Shown here: one piece after another, positions 43,901 to 52,938 of the stretch | Layout: each line of letters begins with the position of its first letter | Position numbering within the stretch: the stretch's first letter is position 1 | DNA from: Limnohabitans sp. 2KL-51 | GTDB taxonomy: Bacteria; Pseudomonadota; Gammaproteobacteria; Burkholderiales; Burkholderiaceae_C | Assembly: GCF_003063645.1 (NCBI RefSeq) | Contig: NZ_NESJ01000007.1 | Span: forward strand, 124,001-188,000 | Reading direction: 5' to 3' | Length of the DNA: 64,000 bases | The notes under the pieces: generated by a model | Databases searched by the model: none | Told to the model about the DNA's origin: nothing | Seen by the model: the letters and a program-made list of their open reading frames with translations, nothing else | Made by a program: the position numbers and the translations under genes

Positions 43901-44191
43901 CGCCACGCCAGGGCGCGAGACCGAGTACACGTGTTCCACGCCCGCAATTTTGGACAGCACCTGCTCGGCCGGAATCGCCACCATTTGCTCGACATCGCGC
44001 ACCGATGCACCCGGGAAAGGCGCGATCACGTTGGCCATTGTTACGTTGATTTGCGGCTCTTCTTCGCGGGGCGTCACCATGACGGCAAACACGCCCAACA
44101 AAAAAGCCACCAGCGCCAGCAAGGGCGTGATCTGTGCGCTTTGGAAGGACGCTGCGATGCGGCCCGAAATGCCCATTTTTGGCTCGTTCAT
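40976..44191 (-). CDS. RND efflux transporter permease subunit
   Basis: 1071-residue inner-membrane pump of the AcrB-like RND superfamily. N-terminal helix SAQITPLLALVAFLLGVF, two large periplasmic loops, and the proton-relay pair Asp-Asp in IGILVDDAIVVVENIHRH (TM4). It belongs with the adaptor 11 bases upstream and the TolC protein downstream. The drug or metabolite is not decidable; the ArsR regulator and rhodanese partners hint at a sulfur-related or metal-related toxic compound. Confidence 0.95.
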   Translation of the reverse strand: MNEPKMGISGRIAASFQSAQITPLLALVAFLLGVFAVMVTPREEEPQINVTMANVIAPFPGASVRDVEQMVAIPAEQVLSKIAGVEHVYSVSRPGVAIMTVQFKVGVPRTEALVKLHDTIRENADWLPRNLGLPEPLIKPKGIDDVPIVSLTLHGKNADVSAFDLERVAHSIEADIKRVPGTRDVVTIGGPRRAVLVQIDPQRMNGSGVTVHDLRMALQSANLGLPVGELLGGNQSVAIEAGPHLSQASEVADLVVQVVQGKPVFLKDVADVQDGPMPAARYVWHGTNEKNGGEEFAAVTLSITKKSGENAIDVANGVKSRVAKLQGTVIPDNVQVVETRNYGESANDKAQKLIQKLLFATASVVALVFMALGRREAAIVGVAVILTLTATLFASWAWGFTLNRVSLFALIFSIGILVDDAIVVVENIHRHQQLFPGKSLRDIIPGAVDEVGGPTILATFTVIAALLPMAFVSGLMGPYMSPIPINASLGMLLSLAIAFVITPWLAGMWMKPLTGHAHDAAGGHTGLSAKLEPLFEKVFKPLLNPQSGGRNRKLLGLGIAGLIALSLVLPATGLVMLKMLPFDDKSEFQVVVDMPAGTPLEKTAAVMRELGGHLATVPEVTHYQAYVGTASPINFNGLVRQYYLRAGAELGDIQVNLVGKSDRSDKSHVIATRVRPALQEIGRRHGANVKVVEVPPGPPVMSPIVAEIYGPDAEGRRQVSKAVRAVFEKTEGVVDVDESAIADAPRKVLLVDRRKAAVLGVSQQAIVTTLRAGLAGEDTTYLYDGSKYPVPALIQLPAHLHGDLDALLQLGVKSATGKVVAIRELVTVSDTLREQPIVHKNMLPVNFVMADMAGKVDSPLYGLFKMRGDMAQIKGPDGQKVEEYFIHQPDDAWRGYSIKWDGESQITYETFRDMGAAYGVGLILIYLLVVAQFGSYLTPLIIMAPIPLTIIGVMPGHALLHAQYTATSMIGMIALAGIIVRNSILLVDFINLQVLSGMEFSRAIVQSAITRAQPIMLTGLAAMIGAFFILDDPIFNGLAISLIFGIFVSTVLTLVVIPTLYYVAYRKKYGA

Positions 44192-44201
44192 GGGGCTACT
44201 T

Positions 44202-45263
44202 TCAAGGTTTGGTGATGACGTTGGCGGGGTCGGTGACGACTTGCTCGCCCGTGCTCACGCCCGACAAAATTTCCACGTTCAGGCCATTCACCCGGCCCAG
44301 ACGCACCTGGCGCAAACGGGGTTTGCCTTGTGCGTCCATCACGTACACGCCCGTCATTTCGGCGCGGCGCACGATGGCCGACAAGGGCAACACCACCGGA
44401 TCGGCCTTGGTGTTTTGGGTGGTGCTGGAAGCCTGAACGCCGGACACCCACACGCGGGCAAACATGCCCGGCACCAGGCCCTCGATGCCAGCGGGCAAAG
44501 CCAGGCGCAGCTGTGCGGTGTGCGTGACCGGGTCCACCGATGGCAGCAGCTGGGCTATGCCCGCCTTCACCGGCTGGGCGCTGTGGCCTGCGATCTCGTA
44601 GCGCACCGACGCGAGTTGGCTGCGCACGCCACTGAGCATCGACTGAGGCACAGCCGCGCTCACGCGCAAAGCCGAGGGGTCATGCATGGTCAACATGGGG
44701 CGGCCGGGCATGGCCATGTCACCCAAGGTGACGGCCAGATCGGACACCACACCATTGAAAGGGGCGCGCACACTGAAGAAACCGGTTTGTGTTTGCGCCG
44801 CGCGGGTCTGGGCCTGCTGGGCCTGCACCTGGGCGCGGGCCGCTTCCCACTGGGCCTGGGCGCGGTCGAGCGCACCCTGGCTGATGTATTGCTTTAGGAA
44901 GAGTTGCTTTTGACGATCAAGCTCTTTGCTGGCCACATTCAGATTGGCTTGTGCGGCTTCGAGTTGGGCGCTGCTGCCCGCCACCTGCTGCTGGGCAGCG
45001 CTGGCGTCGATGCGCAACAGCTCTTGCCCGGCGCTCACGCGGTCACCGGCTTTGACATTCAGGCCCACGATGGTTCCCGCTACCTGAGCGGACAAGGTGG
45101 CTTGCCGCACCGCCTCGACCACAGCGTCCAGGCTGACCTGGGCAGCACCGGCCGTGTTGGCGGTGACTGCCATCGTTTTGGCGCTGTCTGCATTGGCCCA
45201 CACAGGGGCCATGTGCACAGCAGAAAGGGCCAAGGCCGAAGCCAGGATCAAGCGTCTTTTCAT
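44202..45263 (-). CDS. RND efflux periplasmic adaptor subunit
   Basis: 353-residue membrane-fusion protein. A signal peptide ending at VWANA precedes a split lipoyl domain (GTIVGLNVKAGDRVSAGQELLRID and VRAPFNGVVSDLAVTLGDMA) flanking a helical hairpin with LDRAQAQWEAARAQVQAQQAQ. The start at 45263 has GGAG upstream. It is the first gene of the efflux operon, divergent from an ArsR regulator across 148 bases. Confidence 0.93.
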   Translation of the reverse strand: MKRRLILASALALSAVHMAPVWANADSAKTMAVTANTAGAAQVSLDAVVEAVRQATLSAQVAGTIVGLNVKAGDRVSAGQELLRIDASAAQQQVAGSSAQLEAAQANLNVASKELDRQKQLFLKQYISQGALDRAQAQWEAARAQVQAQQAQTRAAQTQTGFFSVRAPFNGVVSDLAVTLGDMAMPGRPMLTMHDPSALRVSAAVPQSMLSGVRSQLASVRYEIAGHSAQPVKAGIAQLLPSVDPVTHTAQLRLALPAGIEGLVPGMFARVWVSGVQASSTTQNTKADPVVLPLSAIVRRAEMTGVYVMDAQGKPRLRQVRLGRVNGLNVEILSGVSTGEQVVTDPANVITKP

Positions 45264-45411
45264 CGAAACATCTCCGTTAAACCGTTGAGTGGCAAAAGTC
45301 TGTTTAATTTTCAAATTTGCGTAATTGCTTATTTGCTTGTTAACGCAATGATACAATCTTTTCAAGCCTGCCGTCAATTCAAGACAAAAAAACTGTAAAT
45401 TGGAGCGCACC
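45264..45411. promoter_or_regulatory. Divergent promoter region of the RND operon and arsR-type gene
   Basis: AT-rich 148-base region containing repeated TTGC/GCAA motifs and a long inverted repeat TTGCGT (45317-45322) / ACGCAA (45343-45348). It separates the adaptor gene (minus) from the ArsR gene (plus) and is the likely operator region for that regulator. Confidence 0.5.
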
Positions 45412-45747
45412 ATGAAAGACCTGCCCGACAAAGCCTTGGACCAGATCGCTGCCTATTTCCAGGCGCTGTCGGAGCCCACGCGCCTGAAAATCCTGAACTT
45501 GCTGCGCGAACAAGAGCGCAGCGTGGGCGAATTGGCCCAACTCAGCGGCTATTCCGCAGCCAACGTCTCGCGCCACCTGTCTTACCTGGCCCAGCACGGA
45601 TTGGTGGAACGAGAAAGCCGTGGCGTCAGCGTTTTCTACCGCGTCAGTGACCCCTCTATTTATGCGCTGTGTGATTTGGTGTGCGGCAACATCGCCCGTC
45701 GGTACGAACAAGCCTCCAGTGACCGCGCCGTGTTCACGCCCACCTGA
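45412..45747 (+). CDS. ArsR/SmtB family transcriptional regulator
   Basis: 111-residue winged-HTH repressor (HTH: VGELAQLSGYSAANVSRHLSYLAQHGLVERE, about residues 40-70). Two cysteines lie in the C-terminal helix (ALCDLVCGN), a place used for metal or sulfur sensing in the family. The ATG at 45412 has GGAG upstream. It is divergent from the RND operon and probably represses it. Confidence 0.92.
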   Translation: MKDLPDKALDQIAAYFQALSEPTRLKILNLLREQERSVGELAQLSGYSAANVSRHLSYLAQHGLVERESRGVSVFYRVSDPSIYALCDLVCGNIARRYEQASSDRAVFTPT

Positions 45748-45794
45748 ACGCGACGTCAAGACCCTCACCTGGCACCCATCCCCTTGCGGCCCCT

Positions 45795-46265
45795 TCAGGC
45801 TGTCAACATCCGCCCATCGCCATCGAGCACCCGCACTTGAATGGGAATCCCCTGACCCACGCTTTGGGTGACGGTGCAAAAACCTTCAAACTGACCGAGT
45901 ACCCGCTCAAGCTGTTCCAGCTGGGCCGCTGGCACACCCAGGTGCAAAGTGGCCACCATGTTCAACACGCGCATGCGGCCTTCGGCATTGCGTCCCACTT
46001 CGGCTTGCACTTCACAGCGCAAAGGCTCGGGTGCTTGTTTGAATTTGCGCAATGCAAACATCAGCGAATCACTCAGGCAATTGCCCACCGCGGCACACAG
46101 CAACTGCACTGGCGAGGGCCCCAGCCCTGTGCCCAAAGGCGCTGGCTCATCGCTGGTCAGCACCGGCATGTTGTCGTCAAAGCGGATGTCAAAGCGGTAA
46201 TCGTGCTGCTGGGTCAGCGTGACCGAAATCAGTTTTTCACTCACGGGGCCCCACTTTCTGATCAT
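45795..46265 (-). CDS. OsmC family protein
   Basis: 156-residue OsmC/Ohr-type protein. The two reactive cysteines are in LLCAAVGNCLSDSL (about 58 and 64), the second pattern being the usual VGNC of the family, and EGFCTVTQSVGQG is a further conserved run. OsmC-like proteins reduce organic peroxides or bind thiols. An FNR-like site lies about 92 bases upstream. The start at 46265 (ATG) was preferred to a GTG two codons upstream. Confidence 0.88.
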   Translation of the reverse strand: MIRKWGPVSEKLISVTLTQQHDYRFDIRFDDNMPVLTSDEPAPLGTGLGPSPVQLLCAAVGNCLSDSLMFALRKFKQAPEPLRCEVQAEVGRNAEGRMRVLNMVATLHLGVPAAQLEQLERVLGQFEGFCTVTQSVGQGIPIQVRVLDGDGRMLTA

Positions 46266-46356
46266 GACCACAAACGGTCCACCGATCCCGCTTGCTGGGG
46301 GACCACCGGATCCATCTGAACAAATGTCAGTTTATGACTGAAGGCCAAGGCCGCTT

Positions 46357-46370
46357 TTGACTGGGATCAA
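46357..46370 (-). promoter_or_regulatory. Candidate FNR/CRP-type binding site
   Basis: TTGACTGGGATCAA, one mismatch from the FNR/Anr consensus TTGAT-N4-ATCAA, upstream of the OsmC gene (minus). No fnr gene is in the window. Confidence 0.35.
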
Positions 46371-46406
46371 CAAAATGCGTCTTGACGACAGGGGTCACCG
46401 CGGACT

Positions 46407-46422
46407 TTGCCCGAGTCGGGCA
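46407..46422. terminator. Small palindromic hairpin downstream of the MerR gene
   Basis: TGCCCGAGTCGGGCA forms a six-base stem with a three-base loop, immediately after the MerR stop codon on the minus strand. There is no T-tract, so it is at best a weak terminator. Confidence 0.3.
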
Positions 46423-46425
46423 GCC

Positions 46426-47409
46426 TCAGTGTTGGGCTTCACGCAAATCAATGCCCTCATGCTGTGCGATTTTTTCGAGCGCGTTTTCGAACAAGCTGCG
46501 TGCCGAACCGGAGATGGCGCGCAAATACGAGTGCAGGTGCGCGTCTTCGCTGTTCTTGTTCAGGCACTCTTGGCTGTACGCCTCAAAACTGGCCAACTGC
46601 GCGATCAGCTCAGCCACATGCTTGGGGCACTCGCACAAGACGTTGGTCGAGATGCCGGCCACGCGCCGCAAAGTGTCGTCCGAATATTTACGACCGGCAA
46701 TCACCGCCCCCTGGTGGCCATAGGCCTGGGCACGGTCGCGGTCCACGAACAAAATCGACTGCAACAACTCGGCCAACTCGCTGTCCGAGATCGGGTTACG
46801 CCGGACCGTCAAACCGGCCAACTTCATGGTTTGCACCACCCTATCGGGCGCGAAGTGGTACAGCACGATGGTCTGCGCAAACGGCTGACGCTGCATCAGC
46901 GCCTGGATCGACTCGAACACCGTGTCCTGCAGCGAGTTGACCTGGACGAGCAGCACTTGCGGCTTGCCTGACAAAGCCGCGTGGTGCGCGGCGGCCAGAT
47001 CGTCCATCACGTCGGTGACCTGGATGCGGTGCTGGCTGAGAACAGCGGCAAATTGATGCGACTCGATGCGGTTGGCCAGGCCCAAACCCACCACCGCCAA
47101 ACACACGGGCTGGGCCGGAGCCAACAACGCCGGGGCCTGATGGTCTGGATGACACAGTAATCTCAGCTGCGCCAGATCCAAACGAGCAATGCTGCCAATG
47201 CCATGCCCGGCTCCCGACAGCTGTTTGAGCAAAAGCGCCTTGGACACATCGTGCTCGGCAAACAAGCGTTGGTTGCCTTCCGTCTTGACCGGGGTGAAGG
47301 CGCCATAACGGGTTTGCCAGATGCGCAAAGTGGAGACCGGAACCTCGGTAGCCTTGGAGACGGCGCCGATGCGGTAGAGCGGTGACTGAGCGTTTGGGGT
47401 GTTGAGCAC
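46426..47409 (-). CDS. MerR family transcriptional regulator with C-terminal sensory domain
   Basis: 327-residue regulator. The MerR HTH is at the N-terminus (YRIGAVSKATEVPVSTLRIWQTRYGAFTPVKTEGNQRLFAEHDV). A central domain (about 100-210) has a Rossmann-like or flavodoxin-like pattern, and the C-terminal domain contains NVLCECPKHVAELIAQLASFEAYSQEC, a run common in Burkholderiales regulators. It starts with GTG at 47409. Divergent from the Rrf2-type gene. Signal and target are unknown. Confidence 0.85.
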   Translation of the reverse strand: MLNTPNAQSPLYRIGAVSKATEVPVSTLRIWQTRYGAFTPVKTEGNQRLFAEHDVSKALLLKQLSGAGHGIGSIARLDLAQLRLLCHPDHQAPALLAPAQPVCLAVVGLGLANRIESHQFAAVLSQHRIQVTDVMDDLAAAHHAALSGKPQVLLVQVNSLQDTVFESIQALMQRQPFAQTIVLYHFAPDRVVQTMKLAGLTVRRNPISDSELAELLQSILFVDRDRAQAYGHQGAVIAGRKYSDDTLRRVAGISTNVLCECPKHVAELIAQLASFEAYSQECLNKNSEDAHLHSYLRAISGSARSLFENALEKIAQHEGIDLREAQH

Positions 47410-47528
47410 ACAGATCTTTCTTTGTTCAGGTATTGCGTAGATTTTATGTCGAAATGTCTTATTCGATTAAAAATTAAGATATTTGAGGAGTTATTTATCG
47501 CAAAATCCTACTCATGGAGGGTTTACAC

Positions 47529-48020
47529 ATGATTTCCAACAAAACCATCAATGCCATGGATGTGTGCGTGCTGATCGCTGCACAACAAAATCTGGGCCGC
47601 GTCTCCACCACCGAGCTGGCCCGACGCCTGCATCTGTCGATCTCCAACCTGGAAAGCATTCTCAAGCCCCTCAAAGACCATCAGATCGTGTCGTCACGCA
47701 AAGGCCCGGGCGGCGGCTACGAAATCAGGGGCGACTTGGCGATGATTTCCATGTGGGACATTGCCGCCGTGTTCGAGCCCACCTTGGCGCAGCAGAGCAG
47801 CGAATCGCTGCCGCTTGAAGCAGCTGACTTCGAGTGGGGACTTGAGCGGGTGATCATCGACACCTTGAGTCAGTCTGCTTTGTCCGATTTTGTGGTGCTG
47901 CAAGCGATGGACATCCCGATTGAAGCGCCCATGGTCAACCGCTTCAAGTTCAAACCCCTGACAGCGCCCTTGGTGCCCAAGGCCCCTAACTCGGTGTTTC
48001 AGTTGCACATGGCCTTATAG
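47529..48020 (+). CDS. Rrf2 family transcriptional regulator lacking the Fe-S cysteine triad
   Basis: 163-residue Rrf2-type winged-HTH protein (HTH: VSTTELARRLHLSISNLESILKPLKDHQIVSSRKGPGGGYEI). The usual three-cysteine cluster for an iron-sulfur cofactor is missing: only one cysteine (Cys13) is present. So it probably senses something other than an Fe-S cluster, or uses protein interactions. ATG 47529 follows GGAGG; divergent from the MerR gene. Confidence 0.88.
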   Translation: MISNKTINAMDVCVLIAAQQNLGRVSTTELARRLHLSISNLESILKPLKDHQIVSSRKGPGGGYEIRGDLAMISMWDIAAVFEPTLAQQSSESLPLEAADFEWGLERVIIDTLSQSALSDFVVLQAMDIPIEAPMVNRFKFKPLTAPLVPKAPNSVFQLHMAL

Positions 48021-48056
48021 GCTCTGCTAGCCTCTCGGGTTTGAAGGAGTCACCCG

Positions 48057-48680
48057 ATGAGCACATTCAACAATCCCCTACAAACTTGGAACCAGCGCTT
48101 TGCCGCCGAACACTATGTGTTTGGCCAAGCGCCCAACGCGTATTTGGAGTCTCAAGCGGCCCATCTGACACCCGGGAACGTGCTCGCGGTGGCCGATGGC
48201 GAGGGCCGAAACGGCGTATGGCTGGCCGAGCAAGGCTTGCAGGTCGATGCCTTTGATTTCTCGGACAACGCCATTCGCAAAGCCCAAGCCTTGGCCCAAA
48301 GCCGACAAGTGAAGGTGAGTTTTGTGTGCAGCGATTGGCAGTCTTTTGACTGGCGGCCTGAGCATTACAACAACGTAGTGGGCATCTTTTTCCAGTTCGC
48401 CACGCCCGATGAACGCAGTGTCATCTTCACGCGCATGCTGGGCAGCCTCAAACCCGGCGGCACCCTGATCATTCAGGGCTACACGCCACGTCAACTGGAC
48501 TTCAACACGGGCGGCCCTGGCAAATTGGCGCACCTGTACGACGAAGCCCTGATGCTGGACGCCTTCGGCGAACTGGATATCCTGGACCTGCGCACCTATG
48601 AGGCAGAGGTTTCCGAAGGCACGGGCCACCAAGGCATGTCGGGCCTGCTGGGCCTAACGGCACGCAAGCGCCTGGGTTGA
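48057..48680 (+). CDS. Class I SAM-dependent methyltransferase
   Basis: 207-residue methyltransferase with AdoMet motif I VLAVADGEGRNGVWLA (about 42-57), the acidic loop VDAFDFSDNAI, and LGSLKPGGTLIIQGYTP (motif III). It belongs to the tellurite/thiopurine-like or small-molecule group. It ends in front of a terminator. Substrate unknown. Confidence 0.88.
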   Translation: MSTFNNPLQTWNQRFAAEHYVFGQAPNAYLESQAAHLTPGNVLAVADGEGRNGVWLAEQGLQVDAFDFSDNAIRKAQALAQSRQVKVSFVCSDWQSFDWRPEHYNNVVGIFFQFATPDERSVIFTRMLGSLKPGGTLIIQGYTPRQLDFNTGGPGKLAHLYDEALMLDAFGELDILDLRTYEAEVSEGTGHQGMSGLLGLTARKRLG

Positions 48681-48708
48681 CTTGCAACTGGCGGCATTGG
48701 GGAGGTTG

Positions 48709-48768
48709 AAAAAAAGGGGGCTCCTGTGACAGAGCCCCCAATCAGGGTGTATGTACCAAACACACCCT
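48709..48768 (-). terminator. Terminator of the cbb operon
   Basis: Perfect stem GGGGGCTC / GAGCCCCC (48716-48739) with an eight-base loop, followed on the minus strand by seven T. A second hairpin AGGGTGT / ACACCCT (48744-48768) precedes it in the direction of transcription. Together they end the cbb transcript after the aldolase gene. Confidence 0.85.
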
Positions 48769-48821
48769 AAACCACAATGCCTCAACCATAGAAGAAATCA
48801 CTTCATAGGCTTTGATCTGCC

Positions 48822-49862
48822 TCAATTCGTGTAACGCGCGGCCATGTCGTCGAGGCTGACAGGGCGGATTTTTTGGGCTTGACCGGCGCAACCAAAGGCT
48901 TCAAAGCGGGCTTTGACGATGCCCGCTGCCGCCTTTTTGGCAGCCGCCAAGGCTTTGCGTGGATCGAACTCCGAGGGCTGCTGGGCAAACACCTGGCGCA
49001 TGGCACCGGTCATGGCCAAGCGGATGTCGGTGTCGATGTTGACCTTGCGCACACCGCTTTGGATGCCGCGCACAATCTCTTCGACCGGCACGCCATAGGT
49101 TTCCTTGATGTCGCCGCCGTATTGGCGAATGATCTGCAACCACTCTTGCGGCACGCTCGAGCTGCCGTGCATCACCAAGTGGGTGTTGGGAATGGCGGCA
49201 TGGATGGCTGCAATGCGGTCCATGGCCAAAATATCGCCTGTGGGTGGACGGGTGAACTTGTAAGCACCATGGCTGGTGCCAATCGCAATGGCCAGCGCAT
49301 CCACACCAGTTTGGGCCACAAAATCCTTGGCCTGTTCTGGGTCGGTCAGCATCTGATCGTGGCTGAGTTTGCCCTCAGCACCCACACCGTCCTCCTCGCC
49401 AGCTTCACCGGTCTCCAAAGAACCCAGGCAACCCAATTCGCCTTCGACGGACACACCCACCGCGTGGGCCATCTCGCAGACCTTTTGCGTCACACCCACG
49501 TTGTACTCGTAGCTGGCAGGCGTCTTGGCGTCGGCCATGAGCGAGCCGTCCATCATCACGCTCGAAAAGCCCGAGCGGATGGACTGCTGGCACTGCGCGG
49601 GCGTGGCGCCGTGGTCTTGGTGCAAAACAACGGGAATGTCAGGGTGCGTCTCGATGGCGGCTAACACCATGTGGCGCAGATAGGCCTCACCTGCGTACTT
49701 ACGGGCCCCTGCAGATGCCTGCAAGATGACCGGGCTGCCCGTGGCTTGCGCCGCTTCCATGATGGCCTGTACTTGTTCGAGGTTGTTGACGTTGAAAGCG
49801 GGAATGCCGTAACCAAACTCGGCCGCATGGTCGAGTACCTGGCGCAATGAAACCAATGCCAT
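48822..49862 (-). CDS. cbbA: Class II fructose-bisphosphate aldolase CbbA
   Basis: 346-residue zinc aldolase of the class IIB type, forming fructose-1,6- and sedoheptulose-1,7-bisphosphate in the Calvin cycle. Metal and substrate motifs: [10 protein letters not shown] (His about 81, 84), the [24 protein letters not shown] loop, IGTSHGAYK and the VMHGSSSVP with its zinc histidine. It is the last gene of the cbb operon, ahead of a strong terminator. Confidence 0.95.
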   Translation of the reverse strand: MALVSLRQVLDHAAEFGYGIPAFNVNNLEQVQAIMEAAQATGSPVILQASAGARKYAGEAYLRHMVLAAIETHPDIPVVLHQDHGATPAQCQQSIRSGFSSVMMDGSLMADAKTPASYEYNVGVTQKVCEMAHAVGVSVEGELGCLGSLETGEAGEEDGVGAEGKLSHDQMLTDPEQAKDFVAQTGVDALAIAIGTSHGAYKFTRPPTGDILAMDRIAAIHAAIPNTHLVMHGSSSVPQEWLQIIRQYGGDIKETYGVPVEEIVRGIQSGVRKVNIDTDIRLAMTGAMRQVFAQQPSEFDPRKALAAAKKAAAGIVKARFEAFGCAGQAQKIRPVSLDDMAARYTN

Positions 49863-49899
49863 GAGGGGCTCCTTGAAAAATTAAAAAGTTAAAAAAAGG

Positions 49900-52127
<2,228 letters not shown>

Positions 52128-52165
52128 TCAAACAGTAATTTCGAATGTGCAGGCAGTGCGATTTC

Positions 52166-52240
52166 TGTAGGCGCTCGCCTTGTGGGTGATGGTTTAAAGG
52201 GCGTGTGCCACGCACATCGCCCACGGGGTGGGCTCCTACA
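52166..52240. repeat. REP-like palindromic element (inverted doublet) between cbbZ and cbbG
   Basis: Two 26-base arms in inverted orientation, 52166-52191 and 52215-52240, share TGTAGG-GC-C-CC-GTGGG-GATG in the same positions. Between them lies a small perfect hairpin GCGTG-TGC-CACGC (52201-52213). The whole forms a long hairpin in an intergenic space inside the operon. A related 16-base piece is at 19871. The shape matches REP/BIME-type repeats. Confidence 0.75.
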
Positions 52241-52243
52241 AAA

Positions 52244-52909
52244 TCACAGCAGCGCCGAAAAATCCTCGATCACGCGGTCCGGCGCACAGGCGTGCACCGA
52301 CTCACCCATGTTGTAGCCATAAGGCAGCAACCAGACCGGCACACCCGCGTTGCGGGCGGTGGCCGCGTCGATCGACGAATCCCCCACAAACAGCGCTTGG
52401 GTGGCCTTCAGGTCCCAACGCTTCAAGCAGTCCACCACGCTGGTGGGATCGGGTTTTTTGACCGGAAAGGAATCGCCACTGACCACCACGTCGAAAGCTT
52501 CGTGCAGCCCGTGCACCCGCAGTACGGTGTCGGTGTAGCGGCCTTCCTTGTTGGTCACCACCGCCAGCTTGCAGCCGCGCCCGCGCAGCGCCGCGAGCAC
52601 TTCGCGCACCTGTGGATACAAGTTACTGCGTGTGCCACAACGGGCTTGGTAGTAACGGTCAAAGATCGGCAGCGCCTGCTTCAGATCGGCCCCTTGCCGC
52701 ACCGCGGCCACTGGAGTCTGGGTGACGCTGGCCAGCGCCTGGATCAGCAGCTCTTTGGTGCCGTGACCGATCCAGTCGTTGACTTGCTGCTGCGATACCT
52801 CGGGCCAATCGAAGTAGCGCAAGGTGTCGTTCACAGCGTCGGCAATTTCGGGCGCGGTTTCGACCAAGGTACCGTCGAGGTCAAAGAAATAGGCTTGTGG
52901 TGTTGGCAT
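52244..52909 (-). CDS. cbbZ: Phosphoglycolate phosphatase CbbZ
   Basis: 221-residue HAD hydrolase that removes phosphate from 2-phosphoglycolate made by RuBisCO oxygenation. Motif I is FFDLDGTLVETAPEI, motif II VVTNKEG, motif III KKPDP and motif IV FVGDSSIDAATARNAG. It is between the transketolase and GAPDH genes, the usual cbb position. Its presence implies that the strain runs RuBisCO. Confidence 0.94.
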   Translation of the reverse strand: MPTPQAYFFDLDGTLVETAPEIADAVNDTLRYFDWPEVSQQQVNDWIGHGTKELLIQALASVTQTPVAAVRQGADLKQALPIFDRYYQARCGTRSNLYPQVREVLAALRGRGCKLAVVTNKEGRYTDTVLRVHGLHEAFDVVVSGDSFPVKKPDPTSVVDCLKRWDLKATQALFVGDSSIDAATARNAGVPVWLLPYGYNMGESVHACAPDRVIEDFSALL

Positions 52910-52938
52910 TTTTTCTCTCATTGCAACGGGGTCGCGAC

